The position numbers were made by a program, and so were the translations under genes. From the NCBI GenBank assembly GCA_945862265.1, contig CAMAXP010000018.1:18704-82703 (forward strand): a stretch of 64,000 bases of DNA, given 5' to 3'. The notes beneath the pieces are model-generated. The model made no database searches. It saw nothing but the letters and a program-made list of their open reading frames with translations, and was not told where the DNA came from. Numbering within the stretch: the first letter of the stretch is position 1; the number at the start of each line of letters is the position of its first letter. Positions 8,208-17,343 of this stretch are shown in pieces. The DNA is from Bordetella parapertussis (GTDB lineage: Bacteria; Pseudomonadota; Gammaproteobacteria; Burkholderiales; SG8-39).

Positions 8208-9176
8208 TCATTCCGGCTGGATGCCCGCGCTCTTCACGATACGGGCGAATTTTTCGGATTCGTTGCGCAGGAGCGTACCGTATTGCTCCGGCGTGGACGC
8301 AAACACTTCGAGGCCCTGCGCCGCCACCTTCTCGCGAAAGTCCGGCATGGCGAGGATCTTCGCCACCTCGGCGGCAATGCGCTCCACGATCGGCCGGGGC
8401 GTGCCGCCGTGTGCGAGCAACCCGAACCAAAGCCCCACGTCGAACCCCGGCAGGCCCGCCTGCGCGAAGGTAGGCACCTTCGGGTCGGCGAAGGGCGCGT
8501 CGCCTGAAATGGCGAGCGGGCGCAACCGGCCCGACTTCACGTTGCCCAGCACTGTGGCAGGCGTCTGGAACGAAAGCTGCGCCTGCCCGGCCATCACGTC
8601 CGCCACCGCAGGCGCGGAGCCCTTGTAAGGGATATGCACGAGCTTGACGCCGACCAGGCCGTTGAACATCTCGGTGGCGAGCTGGTTGATCGAACCGCCC
8701 GGCGCGGCGCTGTTGAGGGTACCGGGCTTCGCCTTGGCGAGCGCGATGAACTCCTGCAGGGAGTTCGCAGGCAGCGACGGCGTCACCACGAGGAACAGAC
8801 CGGTGCGGGCAAGGCTGGCAACAGGAGAAAAGTCTTTCAGCGAATCGAACGGCAGCGGCGCCTTGGACAAGTACGGCACCAGCACATGCGAGTTCCCCGG
8901 CAACAGCAGCGCGTGGCCGTCGGGCGGGGACTTCAGGAGCTCGTTCGAGGCAATCACCGTATTGCCGCCCGGGCGGTTGTCCACGATGACCGGCTGGCCC
9001 AGCGCGTCGCCCAGTTTCGGTGCAAGCAGGCGGGCGAGAATGTCGTTCGTTCCCCCTGCGGTGAACGGGATGATGATGCGGATCGGCTTGTTCGGGAACC
9101 CGGACTGCGCCATGACGGAGCAGGACGAGGACAACGCGAGGGCAGCGAGTACGACTCGCGCTATGTGAAATTTCAC
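8208..9176 (-). CDS. Bug/TctC family tripartite tricarboxylate transporter binding protein
   Basis: 322 residues, standard length for Bug (Bordetella uptake gene)/TctC periplasmic receptors. GTG start, then a signal peptide ending near SVMAQS, then the family strand FPNKPIRIIIPFTAGGTNDI. The ligand loop IPYKGSAPAVADVMAGQ and the C-terminal region with NESEKFARIVKSAGI are typical. Such proteins capture carboxylates and pass them to TctA/TctB membrane subunits, which are absent here. First gene of the reverse operon with the M24-like enzyme and CoA-transferase, and divergent from the DUF4864 gene at 9219. Confidence 0.93.
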   Translation of the reverse strand: MKFHIARVVLAALALSSSCSVMAQSGFPNKPIRIIIPFTAGGTNDILARLLAPKLGDALGQPVIVDNRPGGNTVIASNELLKSPPDGHALLLPGNSHVLVPYLSKAPLPFDSLKDFSPVASLARTGLFLVVTPSLPANSLQEFIALAKAKPGTLNSAAPGGSINQLATEMFNGLVGVKLVHIPYKGSAPAVADVMAGQAQLSFQTPATVLGNVKSGRLRPLAISGDAPFADPKVPTFAQAGLPGFDVGLWFGLLAHGGTPRPIVERIAAEVAKILAMPDFREKVAAQGLEVFASTPEQYGTLLRNESEKFARIVKSAGIQPE

Positions 9177-9218
9177 GGCACGCTCCAGAAATGGCGGGGG
9201 GATGGATATACTTTACTC

Positions 9219-9650
9219 ATGATCACGCTGCTGCGCACCCTTTGCCTTTTTTTATTCACCATCGTGCCACTGCAAGCGCAGTCGCAGGGCGCCGTTTCGC
9301 CCAACGATGCGCGCGCCGTGCGCGCAGTGATCGAGGCTCAGCTCGACGCGTTCCGCAAGGACGACGGCGAGCGGGCCTTCGGGCTTGCCACCGTCGCCAT
9401 CCGCGATGTCTTCGGGACCGCACAGAAATTCATGGAGATGGTGCGCAAGTCCTACCCGGTGGTCTACCGCCCCAACAGCGTGCTGTTCGAAACGCCTGTC
9501 CTGGTCGAAGGCGAGGTCGTGCAGCCGGTGCGGATGACGGATGGCGAGGGTCGCGGCTGGGTCGCCCTCTACCCGATGCAACGCCAGCCGGACGGCTCCT
9601 GGCGCACAAACGGCTGCCAGCTCAGCCGCCTCGGCGGCCAGGTGATCTGA
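9219..9650 (+). CDS. Exported DUF4864 protein
   Basis: 143-residue protein of unknown function, recognised as DUF4864-like. An N-terminal signal peptide (ITLLRTLCLFLFTIVPLQAQ) is followed by VRAVIEAQLDAFRKDDGERA, a pattern resembling the SnoaL/NTF2-like fold, then a beta-rich C-terminus ending near DGSWRTNGCQLSR. The ATG at 9219 is chosen because the signal peptide begins there. It diverges from the Bug gene at 9176 and converges on the Bug gene ending at 9670. Stand-alone; probably periplasmic. Function not known. Confidence 0.75.
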   Translation: MITLLRTLCLFLFTIVPLQAQSQGAVSPNDARAVRAVIEAQLDAFRKDDGERAFGLATVAIRDVFGTAQKFMEMVRKSYPVVYRPNSVLFETPVLVEGEVVQPVRMTDGEGRGWVALYPMQRQPDGSWRTNGCQLSRLGGQVI

Positions 9651-9653
9651 GGT

Positions 9654-9669
9654 CCGGCCCCAGGGCCGG
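9654..9669. terminator. Short GC hairpin between convergent genes
   Basis: CCGGCCC-CA-GGGCCGG is a perfect 7-base inverted repeat occupying nearly all of the 19-base gap between two stop codons. It could act as a bidirectional terminator, although no U-tract follows on either side. Confidence 0.4.
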
Positions 9670-10656
9670 CTATTCCGGCTCGAGCCCGATCCTTGCCGCA
9701 AGTTGGCGCAAGATATCGGTCTCGGATCGGATCAGTTGCACGAGCTCGGCCGGCGTGCTGGTGAGCGGCAGGATGCTCAGGTCCTCGAGTGTCCTGCGGA
9801 ACTCCGCCGACTTGAAGGCCGCGACCACCTCCGCATGCAACCTTTCGACCACTGGAGCGGGCGTGCCGGCAGGCGCGAGCAGGCCGTACCAGGAGCCGCC
9901 GGTGAATCCGGGCAACCCTGCCTCGGACAGGGTCGGGATGGTGTCCGCCTTTGCCAGCCGCTGGGATGCCGCCACGGCAATGGCTTTGAGCTTGCCGCCC
10001 TTCACCAGCGGCAGCGTCGCACCGGGTGTGGCGAACGTGTATTGCACCTGGCCGCCGGCGAGGTCGGCGATCACCGGGCCACTGCCCTTGTACGGAACAT
10101 GCACCGTGCTGATGCCCGCCGCGACCTTGAAGCGCTCGTCGATCATGTGGTTCTGGCTGCCCTTGCCGAACGACCCGAAGTTGACCTTGCCCGGGTTGGC
10201 CTTGGCGTACGCGATCAATTCGGCCAGAGAATTCGGCGCAAAGCCCGCGTGGGTGACGAGGATGTAGGGGCCGCGGCCAGCCAGCGCGACCGGCGCCAGG
10301 TCCTTGAGCGGGTCGTACGGCATGGCCTTGACCGTGACTTGGGCGATCGTCAGTTCGGCGTCGGACGCAAACATCAGCGTGTAACCGTCCGGGTCCGAAC
10401 GGGCGACCGACAGGGTGGCGATCCTGCCCCCGGCGCCCGGCCGGTTCTCGACCACCACCTGTTGTCCGAGCGACTTCGACAGGTGCTCCGCCAGCAGCCG
10501 TGCAACCGTATTGGTGCCGCCGCCCGGCGGGTAGCCGACGATGATCTTCACCGGCTTGGATGGCCATGCCTGAGCCGCGGCGAGCGCAGGCAGGAGTGCG
10601 GCGCAAAGCGCGAAACCGAAAGCGCGCAGCCGGCGCACTGTCCTGAGTTGGTCCAT
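9670..10656 (-). CDS. Bug/TctC family binding protein
   Basis: 328-residue periplasmic receptor. A signal peptide (ALCAALLPALAAAQA) precedes WPSKPVKIIVGYPPGGGTNT, the family hallmark. Central IPYKG-type loop reads VHVPYKGSGPVIADLAGGQ. The ATG at 10656 follows GGAGAC on the reverse strand. It lies 17 bases downstream of the CoA ligase stop and is the last gene of the reverse run xsc - Bug - aldehyde dehydrogenase - ligase - Bug, so it may recognise a sulfonate or related carboxylate (inference). No TctA/TctB partner is present. Confidence 0.92.
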   Translation of the reverse strand: MDQLRTVRRLRAFGFALCAALLPALAAAQAWPSKPVKIIVGYPPGGGTNTVARLLAEHLSKSLGQQVVVENRPGAGGRIATLSVARSDPDGYTLMFASDAELTIAQVTVKAMPYDPLKDLAPVALAGRGPYILVTHAGFAPNSLAELIAYAKANPGKVNFGSFGKGSQNHMIDERFKVAAGISTVHVPYKGSGPVIADLAGGQVQYTFATPGATLPLVKGGKLKAIAVAASQRLAKADTIPTLSEAGLPGFTGGSWYGLLAPAGTPAPVVERLHAEVVAAFKSAEFRRTLEDLSILPLTSTPAELVQLIRSETDILRQLAARIGLEPE

Positions 10657-10673
10657 GATTGTCTCCTTGTGTC

Positions 10674-12179
10674 TTAAGCTACGAGCAGCTTCAGTCGTTG
10701 CACTTTACCTGAAGGCCCCTTCGGGAGGTCAGCCATGAACTTGAACACCTTGGGCGTCTTGTAGCGGCCGAGTTCCTTTTCGCAGAAGGCGCGCAGTTCG
10801 CCCTCCGTCGCGCTGCAGCCGGGCTTGAGCACCACCGCGCACAGGATCTCCTGCCCGTAGTGCGCATCGGGAATGCCCACGGCCGCTGCGTCCAGCACGG
10901 CGGGGTGCATGTACATCACGTCGTCGATCTCGCGCGGCGCGATGTTCTCCCCGCCCTTGATGATCAACTCCTTCAGGCGTCCGGTGACAAAATAGTACCC
11001 GTCTTCGTCGGCGTAGCCGAGGTCCCCCGTGTGCAGCCAGCCGTCCGCGTCCAGCGCCTTGACCGTTTCCTCGGGGCTCTTGAAGTATTCGCGCATGACG
11101 TTGTCGCCCTTGACCGCGAGCTCGCCGACCTCGCCGGGCTTGCAGGGCACGCCCTCCAGGCTCACGACCTTGGCGATGTTGCCCACGGGCTGGCCGACCG
11201 AGCCGTATTTGCGCTTGCCCTGCTCCAGCGGGTTGGTGAAGATCGGCGCAGCCGTCTCGGTCATCCCCATGGTTTCGATGATCGACAGGCCGAACTTCCT
11301 CTCGAAGGCACGATGCAACTCCGGCGCGAGCGCCGCGGAGGCGGACCGGCCGAAGCGCACGCGCTTGCGCCCGCCCGGCGGCGCCTCGGGCGCGGGCGAC
11401 GCCGCGAGATACGAAATGATCGTGGGCACCACGTTGAACCAGGTGCATTCGTAACGATCGAGCAGGTCCCAGAATTGCGACACCGAAAACCGGTGGGGCG
11501 CGACGACGCTGCCGCCGTGCACCAGCGGCCCCACGGTCGCCACGATCTGGCCGTTGATGTGATACAGCGGCAGCGAGGACAGCACGCGATCGGTGGGCCC
11601 CAGCTGGTGCGCCTCCTGCACGAACCGCCCACCAGAGATCACGTTTTTCTGCGTGAGCAGGCAGCCCTTGGGCCGGCCGGTGGTGCCGGAGGTGTACATC
11701 AGCAACGCCGGGACGTTTTCGTCGACCGCGGGTACGCGCGTCGGCGGCAAGCGCTCCTCGAGAAACAACGAAGGCGCATCCACGTCGATGACGATGATCT
11801 CGATCGGGCGGCCCACGGCCTTCACCCGCGCAGCGATCGACTCGGCATGCTCCGCATCCGTGAAGACCAACCGCGTGTCCGAATGCTCCAATACGTACTC
11901 GAGCTGCGAGGCCTGCGAAACGAGGTTGAGCGGCACGGACACGAAGCCGCCGTACATCGTGCCGAGGAACACCGCAGCGGTCTGGTAGCCGTTGGCGCAG
12001 TAGAAGGCGATCCGGTCGCCCGGCGCATAGCCGCAGCCGATGAGGAAGCGGGCGAGGTTGTCCGACTGGCGCTTGAGTTCGCCGAATGTCAGGACGCAGC
12101 CGGTCTCGGGGGCGATCAGGTACGGGCTGCCGGCCCGGTCGCGCGCCTGCCGGTCGACGTAATGCCGGACTGTCCGCAC
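10674..12179 (-). CDS. sauT: AMP-forming acyl-CoA ligase, probable sulfoacetate-CoA ligase (SauT-like)
   Basis: 501-residue member of the ANL superfamily. The nucleotide motif YTSGTTGRPKG is near residue 160, the TETAAP motif in the middle, and the hinge and catalytic region GWLHTGDLGYADEDGYYFVTGRLKELI with the final lysine in GPSGKVQR is intact. It activates a carboxylate with ATP and CoA. The substrate assignment to sulfoacetate rests on context: the gene follows, by two bases, an acylating aldehyde dehydrogenase of the SauS type and shares its strand with xsc. In Cupriavidus necator H16 the sauS-sauT pair degrades sulfoacetate. GTG start at 12179. The ligase class is certain; the substrate is inferred. 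Confidence 0.75.
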   Translation of the reverse strand: MRTVRHYVDRQARDRAGSPYLIAPETGCVLTFGELKRQSDNLARFLIGCGYAPGDRIAFYCANGYQTAAVFLGTMYGGFVSVPLNLVSQASQLEYVLEHSDTRLVFTDAEHAESIAARVKAVGRPIEIIVIDVDAPSLFLEERLPPTRVPAVDENVPALLMYTSGTTGRPKGCLLTQKNVISGGRFVQEAHQLGPTDRVLSSLPLYHINGQIVATVGPLVHGGSVVAPHRFSVSQFWDLLDRYECTWFNVVPTIISYLAASPAPEAPPGGRKRVRFGRSASAALAPELHRAFERKFGLSIIETMGMTETAAPIFTNPLEQGKRKYGSVGQPVGNIAKVVSLEGVPCKPGEVGELAVKGDNVMREYFKSPEETVKALDADGWLHTGDLGYADEDGYYFVTGRLKELIIKGGENIAPREIDDVMYMHPAVLDAAAVGIPDAHYGQEILCAVVLKPGCSATEGELRAFCEKELGRYKTPKVFKFMADLPKGPSGKVQRLKLLVA

Positions 12180-12181
12180 CG

Positions 12182-13612
12182 CTACCTGCCGTGCTTGGCG
12201 TGATAGTCGCCGAAGAGTTCGCCGGTCGTCGGCACTCGAGCGGGGATGGTCCGCACGATGCGGGTGGTGTTGAGATAGTGGCGGTAATTCATGTTCTCGG
12301 AAATCGAGTTGCGCCCCCAGGTGCCGCAGCCCATAGAGAGCGAAAACGGCAGGCCGTTGTCAAACGATCCGCCGTTGGCGATCGCGTGCGCCTGGTTGAC
12401 GATGATGCGGGCCGAGGCCAGTTCAAGGCCGAGGCGCATCACGTGCGCATCGTCTGTCGTGTGGATGCCCACCGAGTGCCCCGCGCCCTGGTGCGCGTAG
12501 ATCTCGCGTACCGTATCGAACGCGTGGTTGAAGTCGCGCACCCGGTAGATCGTCAGCACCAGCGAGAGCTTTTCACCCGAGAACGGAAACTGACCGCCCA
12601 CGCCCGCCTCCTCGACCATCAGGAACTTTGCGCCGGCGAGGCCCGCTCGGGTGAGGCCCGCGAGCCTCACGATGTCGGCCACCGGCCGCGCCATGATCGC
12701 CGGATTGAGTTTGCCGTTGGGCCACATCGCGGCCCGCAGCTGTTCCTTTTCCTGCGCATCGAGCAAGGCACCGCCCGCCTTCGCGAGCTCGGCCAGCATG
12801 CCCGCATAGATCGCTTCGACGATGACCACGGAATTCTCGGAGGAGCAGCTGGTCGCGTTGTCGAAGCACTTGGAGTCGCGGATCTTCGCTGCGGCATCGG
12901 CCAGCGCCGCGGTCGAATCCACGATGACCGCCACGTTGCCCAAGCCCACACCGACCGCGGGCGTGCCCGAAGCATAGGCCGCGCGCACGTTGGCCTGAGA
13001 ACCCGTCGCAACGACGAGGTCCGCCTGACGCATCAGTTCGTAGGTGGTGTCCTTGGTGACCGGCGAGGGCAGCACCTGGACGAGGTCGCGCGGCGCGCCG
13101 ACCTTGTCGAGTTCTGCGTGCACGTACTCAAGCAGCAGCGCCGCCGTCGACCAGCCCTTGGGAGACGGGGCCACAATGACCGCATTGCGGCCCTTGAGCG
13201 CGTTGATGATCTTGTTGGCGGGCGTCGCGCCCGGATTGGTGGACGGCGTAATCGCCGCGACCACGCCCACCGGCCGCGCAATCTCGACGATGCCCAGGTC
13301 CGGATACTCCGCGATCACGCCGACCGACTTTGCGCCCTTGAGGTCACGCAACAGGCCCATGGTCTTGCGCTCGTTCTTGGCGAGCTTGTCCGGCACGTTG
13401 CCCAGGCCCGTGTCGTGGACTGCGAGTTCGGCCAGACGCCGGTTGTTCTCCGGCTTGACGATGGCCCACCCAGCGGCGGTGACGACCTCATCGACCCTCA
13501 TTTGGTCGTAGCCCTCGTACACCCGCTGTGCCACGCGCGCACGCGCGATCAGTGCACCGACGATCTCTTTCGCAGCGAGCGTCGCTGCAGTTTTTTCCGC
13601 TACCGCAGCCAT
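12182..13612 (-). CDS. sauS: CoA-acylating aldehyde dehydrogenase, probable sulfoacetaldehyde dehydrogenase (SauS-like)
   Basis: 476 residues from the ATG at 13612, which has CAGGA upstream; an in-frame TTG lies at 13633. It belongs to the AdhE/EutE-like acylating aldehyde dehydrogenases. The nucleophilic cysteine lies in CFDNATSCSSENSVV and the CoA/NAD region in TPSTNPGATPANKI. With the adjoining ligase it would reduce sulfoacetyl-CoA to sulfoacetaldehyde, the substrate of Xsc encoded 1 kb upstream. An acetaldehyde or other acyl specificity cannot be excluded from sequence, but the neighbourhood strongly favours sulfoacetaldehyde. Confidence 0.78.
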   Translation of the reverse strand: MAAVAEKTAATLAAKEIVGALIARARVAQRVYEGYDQMRVDEVVTAAGWAIVKPENNRRLAELAVHDTGLGNVPDKLAKNERKTMGLLRDLKGAKSVGVIAEYPDLGIVEIARPVGVVAAITPSTNPGATPANKIINALKGRNAVIVAPSPKGWSTAALLLEYVHAELDKVGAPRDLVQVLPSPVTKDTTYELMRQADLVVATGSQANVRAAYASGTPAVGVGLGNVAVIVDSTAALADAAAKIRDSKCFDNATSCSSENSVVIVEAIYAGMLAELAKAGGALLDAQEKEQLRAAMWPNGKLNPAIMARPVADIVRLAGLTRAGLAGAKFLMVEEAGVGGQFPFSGEKLSLVLTIYRVRDFNHAFDTVREIYAHQGAGHSVGIHTTDDAHVMRLGLELASARIIVNQAHAIANGGSFDNGLPFSLSMGCGTWGRNSISENMNYRHYLNTTRIVRTIPARVPTTGELFGDYHAKHGR

Positions 13613-13643
13613 GGCATCACGATCCTGAAGCAAAGCACAAAGT

Positions 13644-14612
13644 CTATTCCAGTTTGATCCCGGCCTGCTGGATCAGCGCGGCCCATTTCTTCAGCTCGCT
13701 CTTCACTGTCTGGTCGAGGTCCGCGGCGGAATTGCCCACCGCATCGGCGCCCTGCTCCAGCAGCTTCTGCTTCACTTCGGGCAGCCGGACAAGCCGGGCG
13801 ACCTCCTGCTGCATGCGCGCCGTGATCGCCGGGGCCGTGCGCGCCGGGGCGAAGATCGCGTACCACGAGTCGACTTCGTAATCCGGGATGTTCAGGGCCT
13901 CGGCCACCGTCGGCACTTCGGGCGCGGCGCCCGAGCGCTTCAGCGTAGTGACCGCGATCGGCCGCAACTTGCCGCTCTTCACGAACCCCATTGCCGCGGG
14001 AATGGACACGAACAGCAACGGCACCTGGCCACCGAGGACGTCGGTGGTGGCCGGGCCGCCGCCCTTGTACGGGATGTGCAGCAGCTTGACGCCCGCACGC
14101 AGATTCAGCAGTTCCCCCGCGATGTGTGAAGGCGTGCCTGCGCCGACCGAGGCGTAGGCCACCTTGTCGGGCTGCGCCTTGGCCTGCGCAACGATGTCCT
14201 GCATGGTCTTGAACGGCGAGGCCGGGTTGGTCGCGATCAGCTGTGGCAGGCTCGCCACCGTCGTCACCGACACGAAATCCTTCTCCACGTCGAACGAGAG
14301 CTTGTAGAGCAGCGGGTTGATCGTGTGCGAGGAGAGCGTGAAGAGGAAGGTGTAGCCGTCGGCCGCCGACCTGGCTGCAGCCTCCGTGCCCAGGGCCCCG
14401 CCCGCGCCGCCGCGGTTCTCGATGACGACCTGTTGCCCGAGCGCGCGCGACAGCGGCTCCTGAATGATGCGCGCGATGACGTCGGTGCCTCCCCCGGGCG
14501 GATACGGCACGATGAACCGCACCGGCTTTTGCGGCCAATCCTGCGCTTGGGCCGCCTGCGCAAGGAGTACGAACCCGACCAGCGCAACACGACGAACGAG
14601 TGCTCGGTACAT
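13644..14612 (-). CDS. Bug/TctC family binding protein in the sulfonate cluster
   Basis: 322-residue receptor with a signal peptide ([16 protein letters not shown]) and the family motif [21 protein letters not shown] ligand loop [17 protein letters not shown] is present. It lies between xsc and the SauS-like gene on the same strand, 31 bases before the latter, replacing the position where a dedicated sulfonate permease might be expected. It is the best candidate for capturing sulfoacetate or another C2 sulfonate in the periplasm (inference). The membrane subunits must come from elsewhere. Confidence 0.92.
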   Translation of the reverse strand: MYRALVRRVALVGFVLLAQAAQAQDWPQKPVRFIVPYPPGGGTDVIARIIQEPLSRALGQQVVIENRGGAGGALGTEAAARSAADGYTFLFTLSSHTINPLLYKLSFDVEKDFVSVTTVASLPQLIATNPASPFKTMQDIVAQAKAQPDKVAYASVGAGTPSHIAGELLNLRAGVKLLHIPYKGGGPATTDVLGGQVPLLFVSIPAAMGFVKSGKLRPIAVTTLKRSGAAPEVPTVAEALNIPDYEVDSWYAIFAPARTAPAITARMQQEVARLVRLPEVKQKLLEQGADAVGNSAADLDQTVKSELKKWAALIQQAGIKLE

Positions 14613-14668
14613 TGTCTCCTCCGGTTTGCAAGGGCCCGTCTGTGCGGGCTCCCTCGCTCAGTCCTGCA

Positions 14669-16456
14669 TCAGACGTACGATTTGTACTTGTCCAGGTGGC
14701 GCACCGGGTGCTTCAGCGCATCGCGGCGGAACGGGTCGCCGAGTTCGCGCGTCACCATCAGTTCGATCACCGTGGTCTTGCCATCCTTCTGCGCATTGCA
14801 CGCGGCCTGCAGCGCGGGGCCGACATCCGACAGGGTGTCGACCGTGACGCCTTCGGCGCCCATCGACTTGGCCACCGCGGCCCAGCTCGGGTTGTCGAGG
14901 TCCACGCCCTGGAAGCGGTTCTTGTAGAAGTCGACGTGGTTCTTCTTCTCGGCGCCCCACTGCTGGTTGTTGAACACCACCGCCGTGACCGGGAATTTCT
15001 CGCGCACGCAGGTGAGGATTTCGCCGAAGCTCATGCCCCAGGCGCCGTCGCCCACGTAGGCGATCGCGGGTCGATCGGGCGCAGCGGACTTGCAGCCGAT
15101 CATCGTCGGGAAGGCGTAGCCGCAGTTGCCGAACATCATCGCGCCGAACATGCTGCGCGGCTTCTCGAACTTGAGGTAGCTGTTGGCGATCTGGCAGATG
15201 TTGCCGATGTCCGTGGACACCATCGCGTCCTTCGGCATGGCCTTTTCCAGCTCGCGCAGCATCTGGCGCGGGTGCATGTACTTCGAGCCCTTGGCGACCT
15301 CGAGGCTCCAGGCGTCCTTTTCCTGGTGCCAGGTCTCGAGCTCGCTCGCCCAGGCGTCGCGCTCGGTCTTGATGGACTTCAAGCGCTCGTCCTTGTTGGC
15401 CATGCAGGCGAGCGTGCGGCCCTTGAGGCGCTGCACGATGGCCATCGCGGCCTCGCGCGCATCGCCGTTGATCGTGACCGAGGTCTTCTTGACGAGGCCC
15501 AGCATCTTGGCGTCGGCATCGATCTGGATCAGCTTGGCGTTCTTCGGCCAGTAGTCGAATTCGTACTGCGGCAGCACGCCGAACGGCCCCAGGCGCGAGC
15601 CCAGCGCCACCACTACGTCGGCCTTGTTGAGGACCTTCATCGCGGCCTTGGAACCGTGGTAGCCCAGCGGGCCGCACCACAGGCGATGGCTCGCGGGGAA
15701 GGTGTCGTTGTGGAGGTACGAATTGCAGACCGGCGCTTCCAGCGCCTCGGCCAGCGCAATGCACGCATCCGCCCCGTTCGACATGATCACGCCGCCGCCG
15801 GCGATGATCACCGGGTACTTGGCGTTGGCCAGCAGCTCGGCCGCCTCGTCGAGGTTCTGGCCGCCGCCCGGGCCGCGTTCGATGCGAATCGGCTGCGGGA
15901 TCTCGAAGTCCATTTCGCCATAGAAATAGTCGCGCGGGATGTTCAGCTGCGTCGGCCCCATCTCCAGTACTGCGCGGTCGAAGGCGCGCCCGGTCAGCTC
16001 GGCCATGCGGGCCGGGTTATTCACGTGCGCCTGGAACTTGGTGATCTTGGAGAAGATCGGCAGCTGGTCGGTTTCCTGGAAGCCGCCCAGGCCGATCGAC
16101 AGGCTGCCGGTTTCCGGCGTGATCGCCACGACCGGCGAGTGCGCCCAGTAGGCCGCCGCAATCGCCGTTACGAAGTTGGTGATGCCGGGACCGTTCTGGC
16201 CGATGCAGACGCCGTGGCGTCCCGACACGCGCGAGAAGCCGTCGGCCATGTGCGCCGAGCCCTGCTCGTGCACCGTGGGCACGAAACGGATGCCGGCGGC
16301 CGGGAAGAGGTCCAGCGCATCCATGTAGGCCGAGCCCACGATGCCGAAGACGTGCGTCACGTTCTGCGCAACCAGCGTCTCGACGAAAGCCTCGGACGGG
16401 GACATCTTGATCTTGCCGGAAACGACAATGCGCTTCGGGTCGGAAATATTGGTCAT
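14669..16456 (-). CDS. xsc: Sulfoacetaldehyde acetyltransferase
   Basis: 595-residue thiamine-diphosphate enzyme that converts sulfoacetaldehyde and phosphate to acetyl phosphate and sulfite, desulfonating C2 sulfonates. The N-terminal PYR domain shows HEQGSAHMADGFSR, and the PP domain shows GDGAWGMSFGEI followed by NNQQWGAEKKNHVDFYKNRF, an Xsc signature that separates it from acetolactate synthase. Length matches the family. The ATG at 16456 has a GGAG ribosome site just upstream. An IclR regulator diverges 119 bases away. Product flow needs Pta (found at 21219) and a sulfite exporter or oxidase (not seen here). Confidence 0.95.
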   Translation of the reverse strand: MTNISDPKRIVVSGKIKMSPSEAFVETLVAQNVTHVFGIVGSAYMDALDLFPAAGIRFVPTVHEQGSAHMADGFSRVSGRHGVCIGQNGPGITNFVTAIAAAYWAHSPVVAITPETGSLSIGLGGFQETDQLPIFSKITKFQAHVNNPARMAELTGRAFDRAVLEMGPTQLNIPRDYFYGEMDFEIPQPIRIERGPGGGQNLDEAAELLANAKYPVIIAGGGVIMSNGADACIALAEALEAPVCNSYLHNDTFPASHRLWCGPLGYHGSKAAMKVLNKADVVVALGSRLGPFGVLPQYEFDYWPKNAKLIQIDADAKMLGLVKKTSVTINGDAREAAMAIVQRLKGRTLACMANKDERLKSIKTERDAWASELETWHQEKDAWSLEVAKGSKYMHPRQMLRELEKAMPKDAMVSTDIGNICQIANSYLKFEKPRSMFGAMMFGNCGYAFPTMIGCKSAAPDRPAIAYVGDGAWGMSFGEILTCVREKFPVTAVVFNNQQWGAEKKNHVDFYKNRFQGVDLDNPSWAAVAKSMGAEGVTVDTLSDVGPALQAACNAQKDGKTTVIELMVTRELGDPFRRDALKHPVRHLDKYKSYV

Positions 16457-16540
16457 GGGAGGTTCTCCAATTCAGGGCATCAGCAGGAATCCAAGCGCGG
16501 GAAGTCTCTCACAGGGCTCCGCTGAAATGCAACGAGATCA

Positions 16541-16558
16541 GAACCCATCGTTCCGGAA
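16541..16558. promoter_or_regulatory. Candidate IclR operator between xsc and its divergent regulator
   Basis: Two overlapping dyads: GAAC-N5-GTTC (16541-16553) and TTCCGGAA (16551-16558). They sit 18 bases before the IclR start and inside the xsc promoter region, where an autoregulating IclR protein would bind. Short motifs, so tentative. Confidence 0.35.
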
Positions 16559-16575
16559 TATGATAATTTATAGAT

Positions 16576-17343
16576 ATGGCCCGCAAAGAAGACAAGATCC
16601 CCGCCACGCTGCGCTCGTTCGCGGTGCTCGAGGCGCTGGTGGCCGCCGAGCGCCCCGCCTCGCTCACTGACATCGTCAAGGCGTGCGCGCTGCCCAAGCC
16701 CACCGTGTACCGGATGCTGGCGATGCTGGAATCCGCCGGCCTTGTGGTACGCGATCCCGGCGCGGCGCGCTACGCGCCCGGCCCGCGGCTGGCTGCGCTC
16801 GGGCTCAACATCATGATGAACGGCAGCCTCGGCTCGGCCCGGCACGCCATCCTCGCGCAGCTGGTCGGGCAGATCGGCGAGACCTGCAACTTCACCATGC
16901 TGCAGGGCGGCGAGGTCATGTACCTCGACCGCGTCGAAGCCGCCTGGCCTCTGCGCATGAACCTGACCAGCGGCTCGCGCGTGCCTTTGCACTGCACGGC
17001 GAGCGGCAAGCTCCTGCTCGCCTACCTGCCCAAGGCCTCGCGCGACCGGATCCTCGAGAGCATTCCCTACCAGCGTTACACGGATACAACGATCGCCAGC
17101 CGCAAGGAATTGGAAGCCGAGCTCACGCGCATCCGCAAGGCGAAGCACGCCATCGACAATGAAGAGTTCCACGCCGGCCTCGTGTGCGTCGCGGTACCGA
17201 CGCGCAGTCCCGGCGGGCGGCCTTGCGCGGCGATCGCGGTGCATGCGCCCGTTTCGCGCATGCCGCTGGACAAGGCTCTGGAGCATTTGCCGCTGTTGAG
17301 GAAGGCGGCGGAGACGATGGAGGGGACGTTTGCTTCTGAATAG
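16576..17343 (+). CDS. IclR family transcriptional regulator
   Basis: 255-residue IclR protein. The N-terminal winged helix-turn-helix (RSFAVLEALVAAERPASLTDIVKACALPKPTVYRMLAMLE, about residues 12-52, read in pieces) is followed by the effector-binding GAF-like domain with SGSRVPLHCTASGKLLLA and a C-terminal RSPGGRPCAAIAVHAPVSR. It is divergent from xsc, which is the normal arrangement for a local controller of the sulfonate genes; the inducer is unknown. Its TAG stop abuts the stop of the GMC oxidoreductase gene with no spacing. Confidence 0.9.
   Translation: MARKEDKIPATLRSFAVLEALVAAERPASLTDIVKACALPKPTVYRMLAMLESAGLVVRDPGAARYAPGPRLAALGLNIMMNGSLGSARHAILAQLVGQIGETCNFTMLQGGEVMYLDRVEAAWPLRMNLTSGSRVPLHCTASGKLLLAYLPKASRDRILESIPYQRYTDTTIASRKELEAELTRIRKAKHAIDNEEFHAGLVCVAVPTRSPGGRPCAAIAVHAPVSRMPLDKALEHLPLLRKAAETMEGTFASE

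Noticed and set aside
7163..8473. 436-codon forward open frame
   Set aside because: Antisense to the M24-fold gene and part of a Bug gene; shadow composition.
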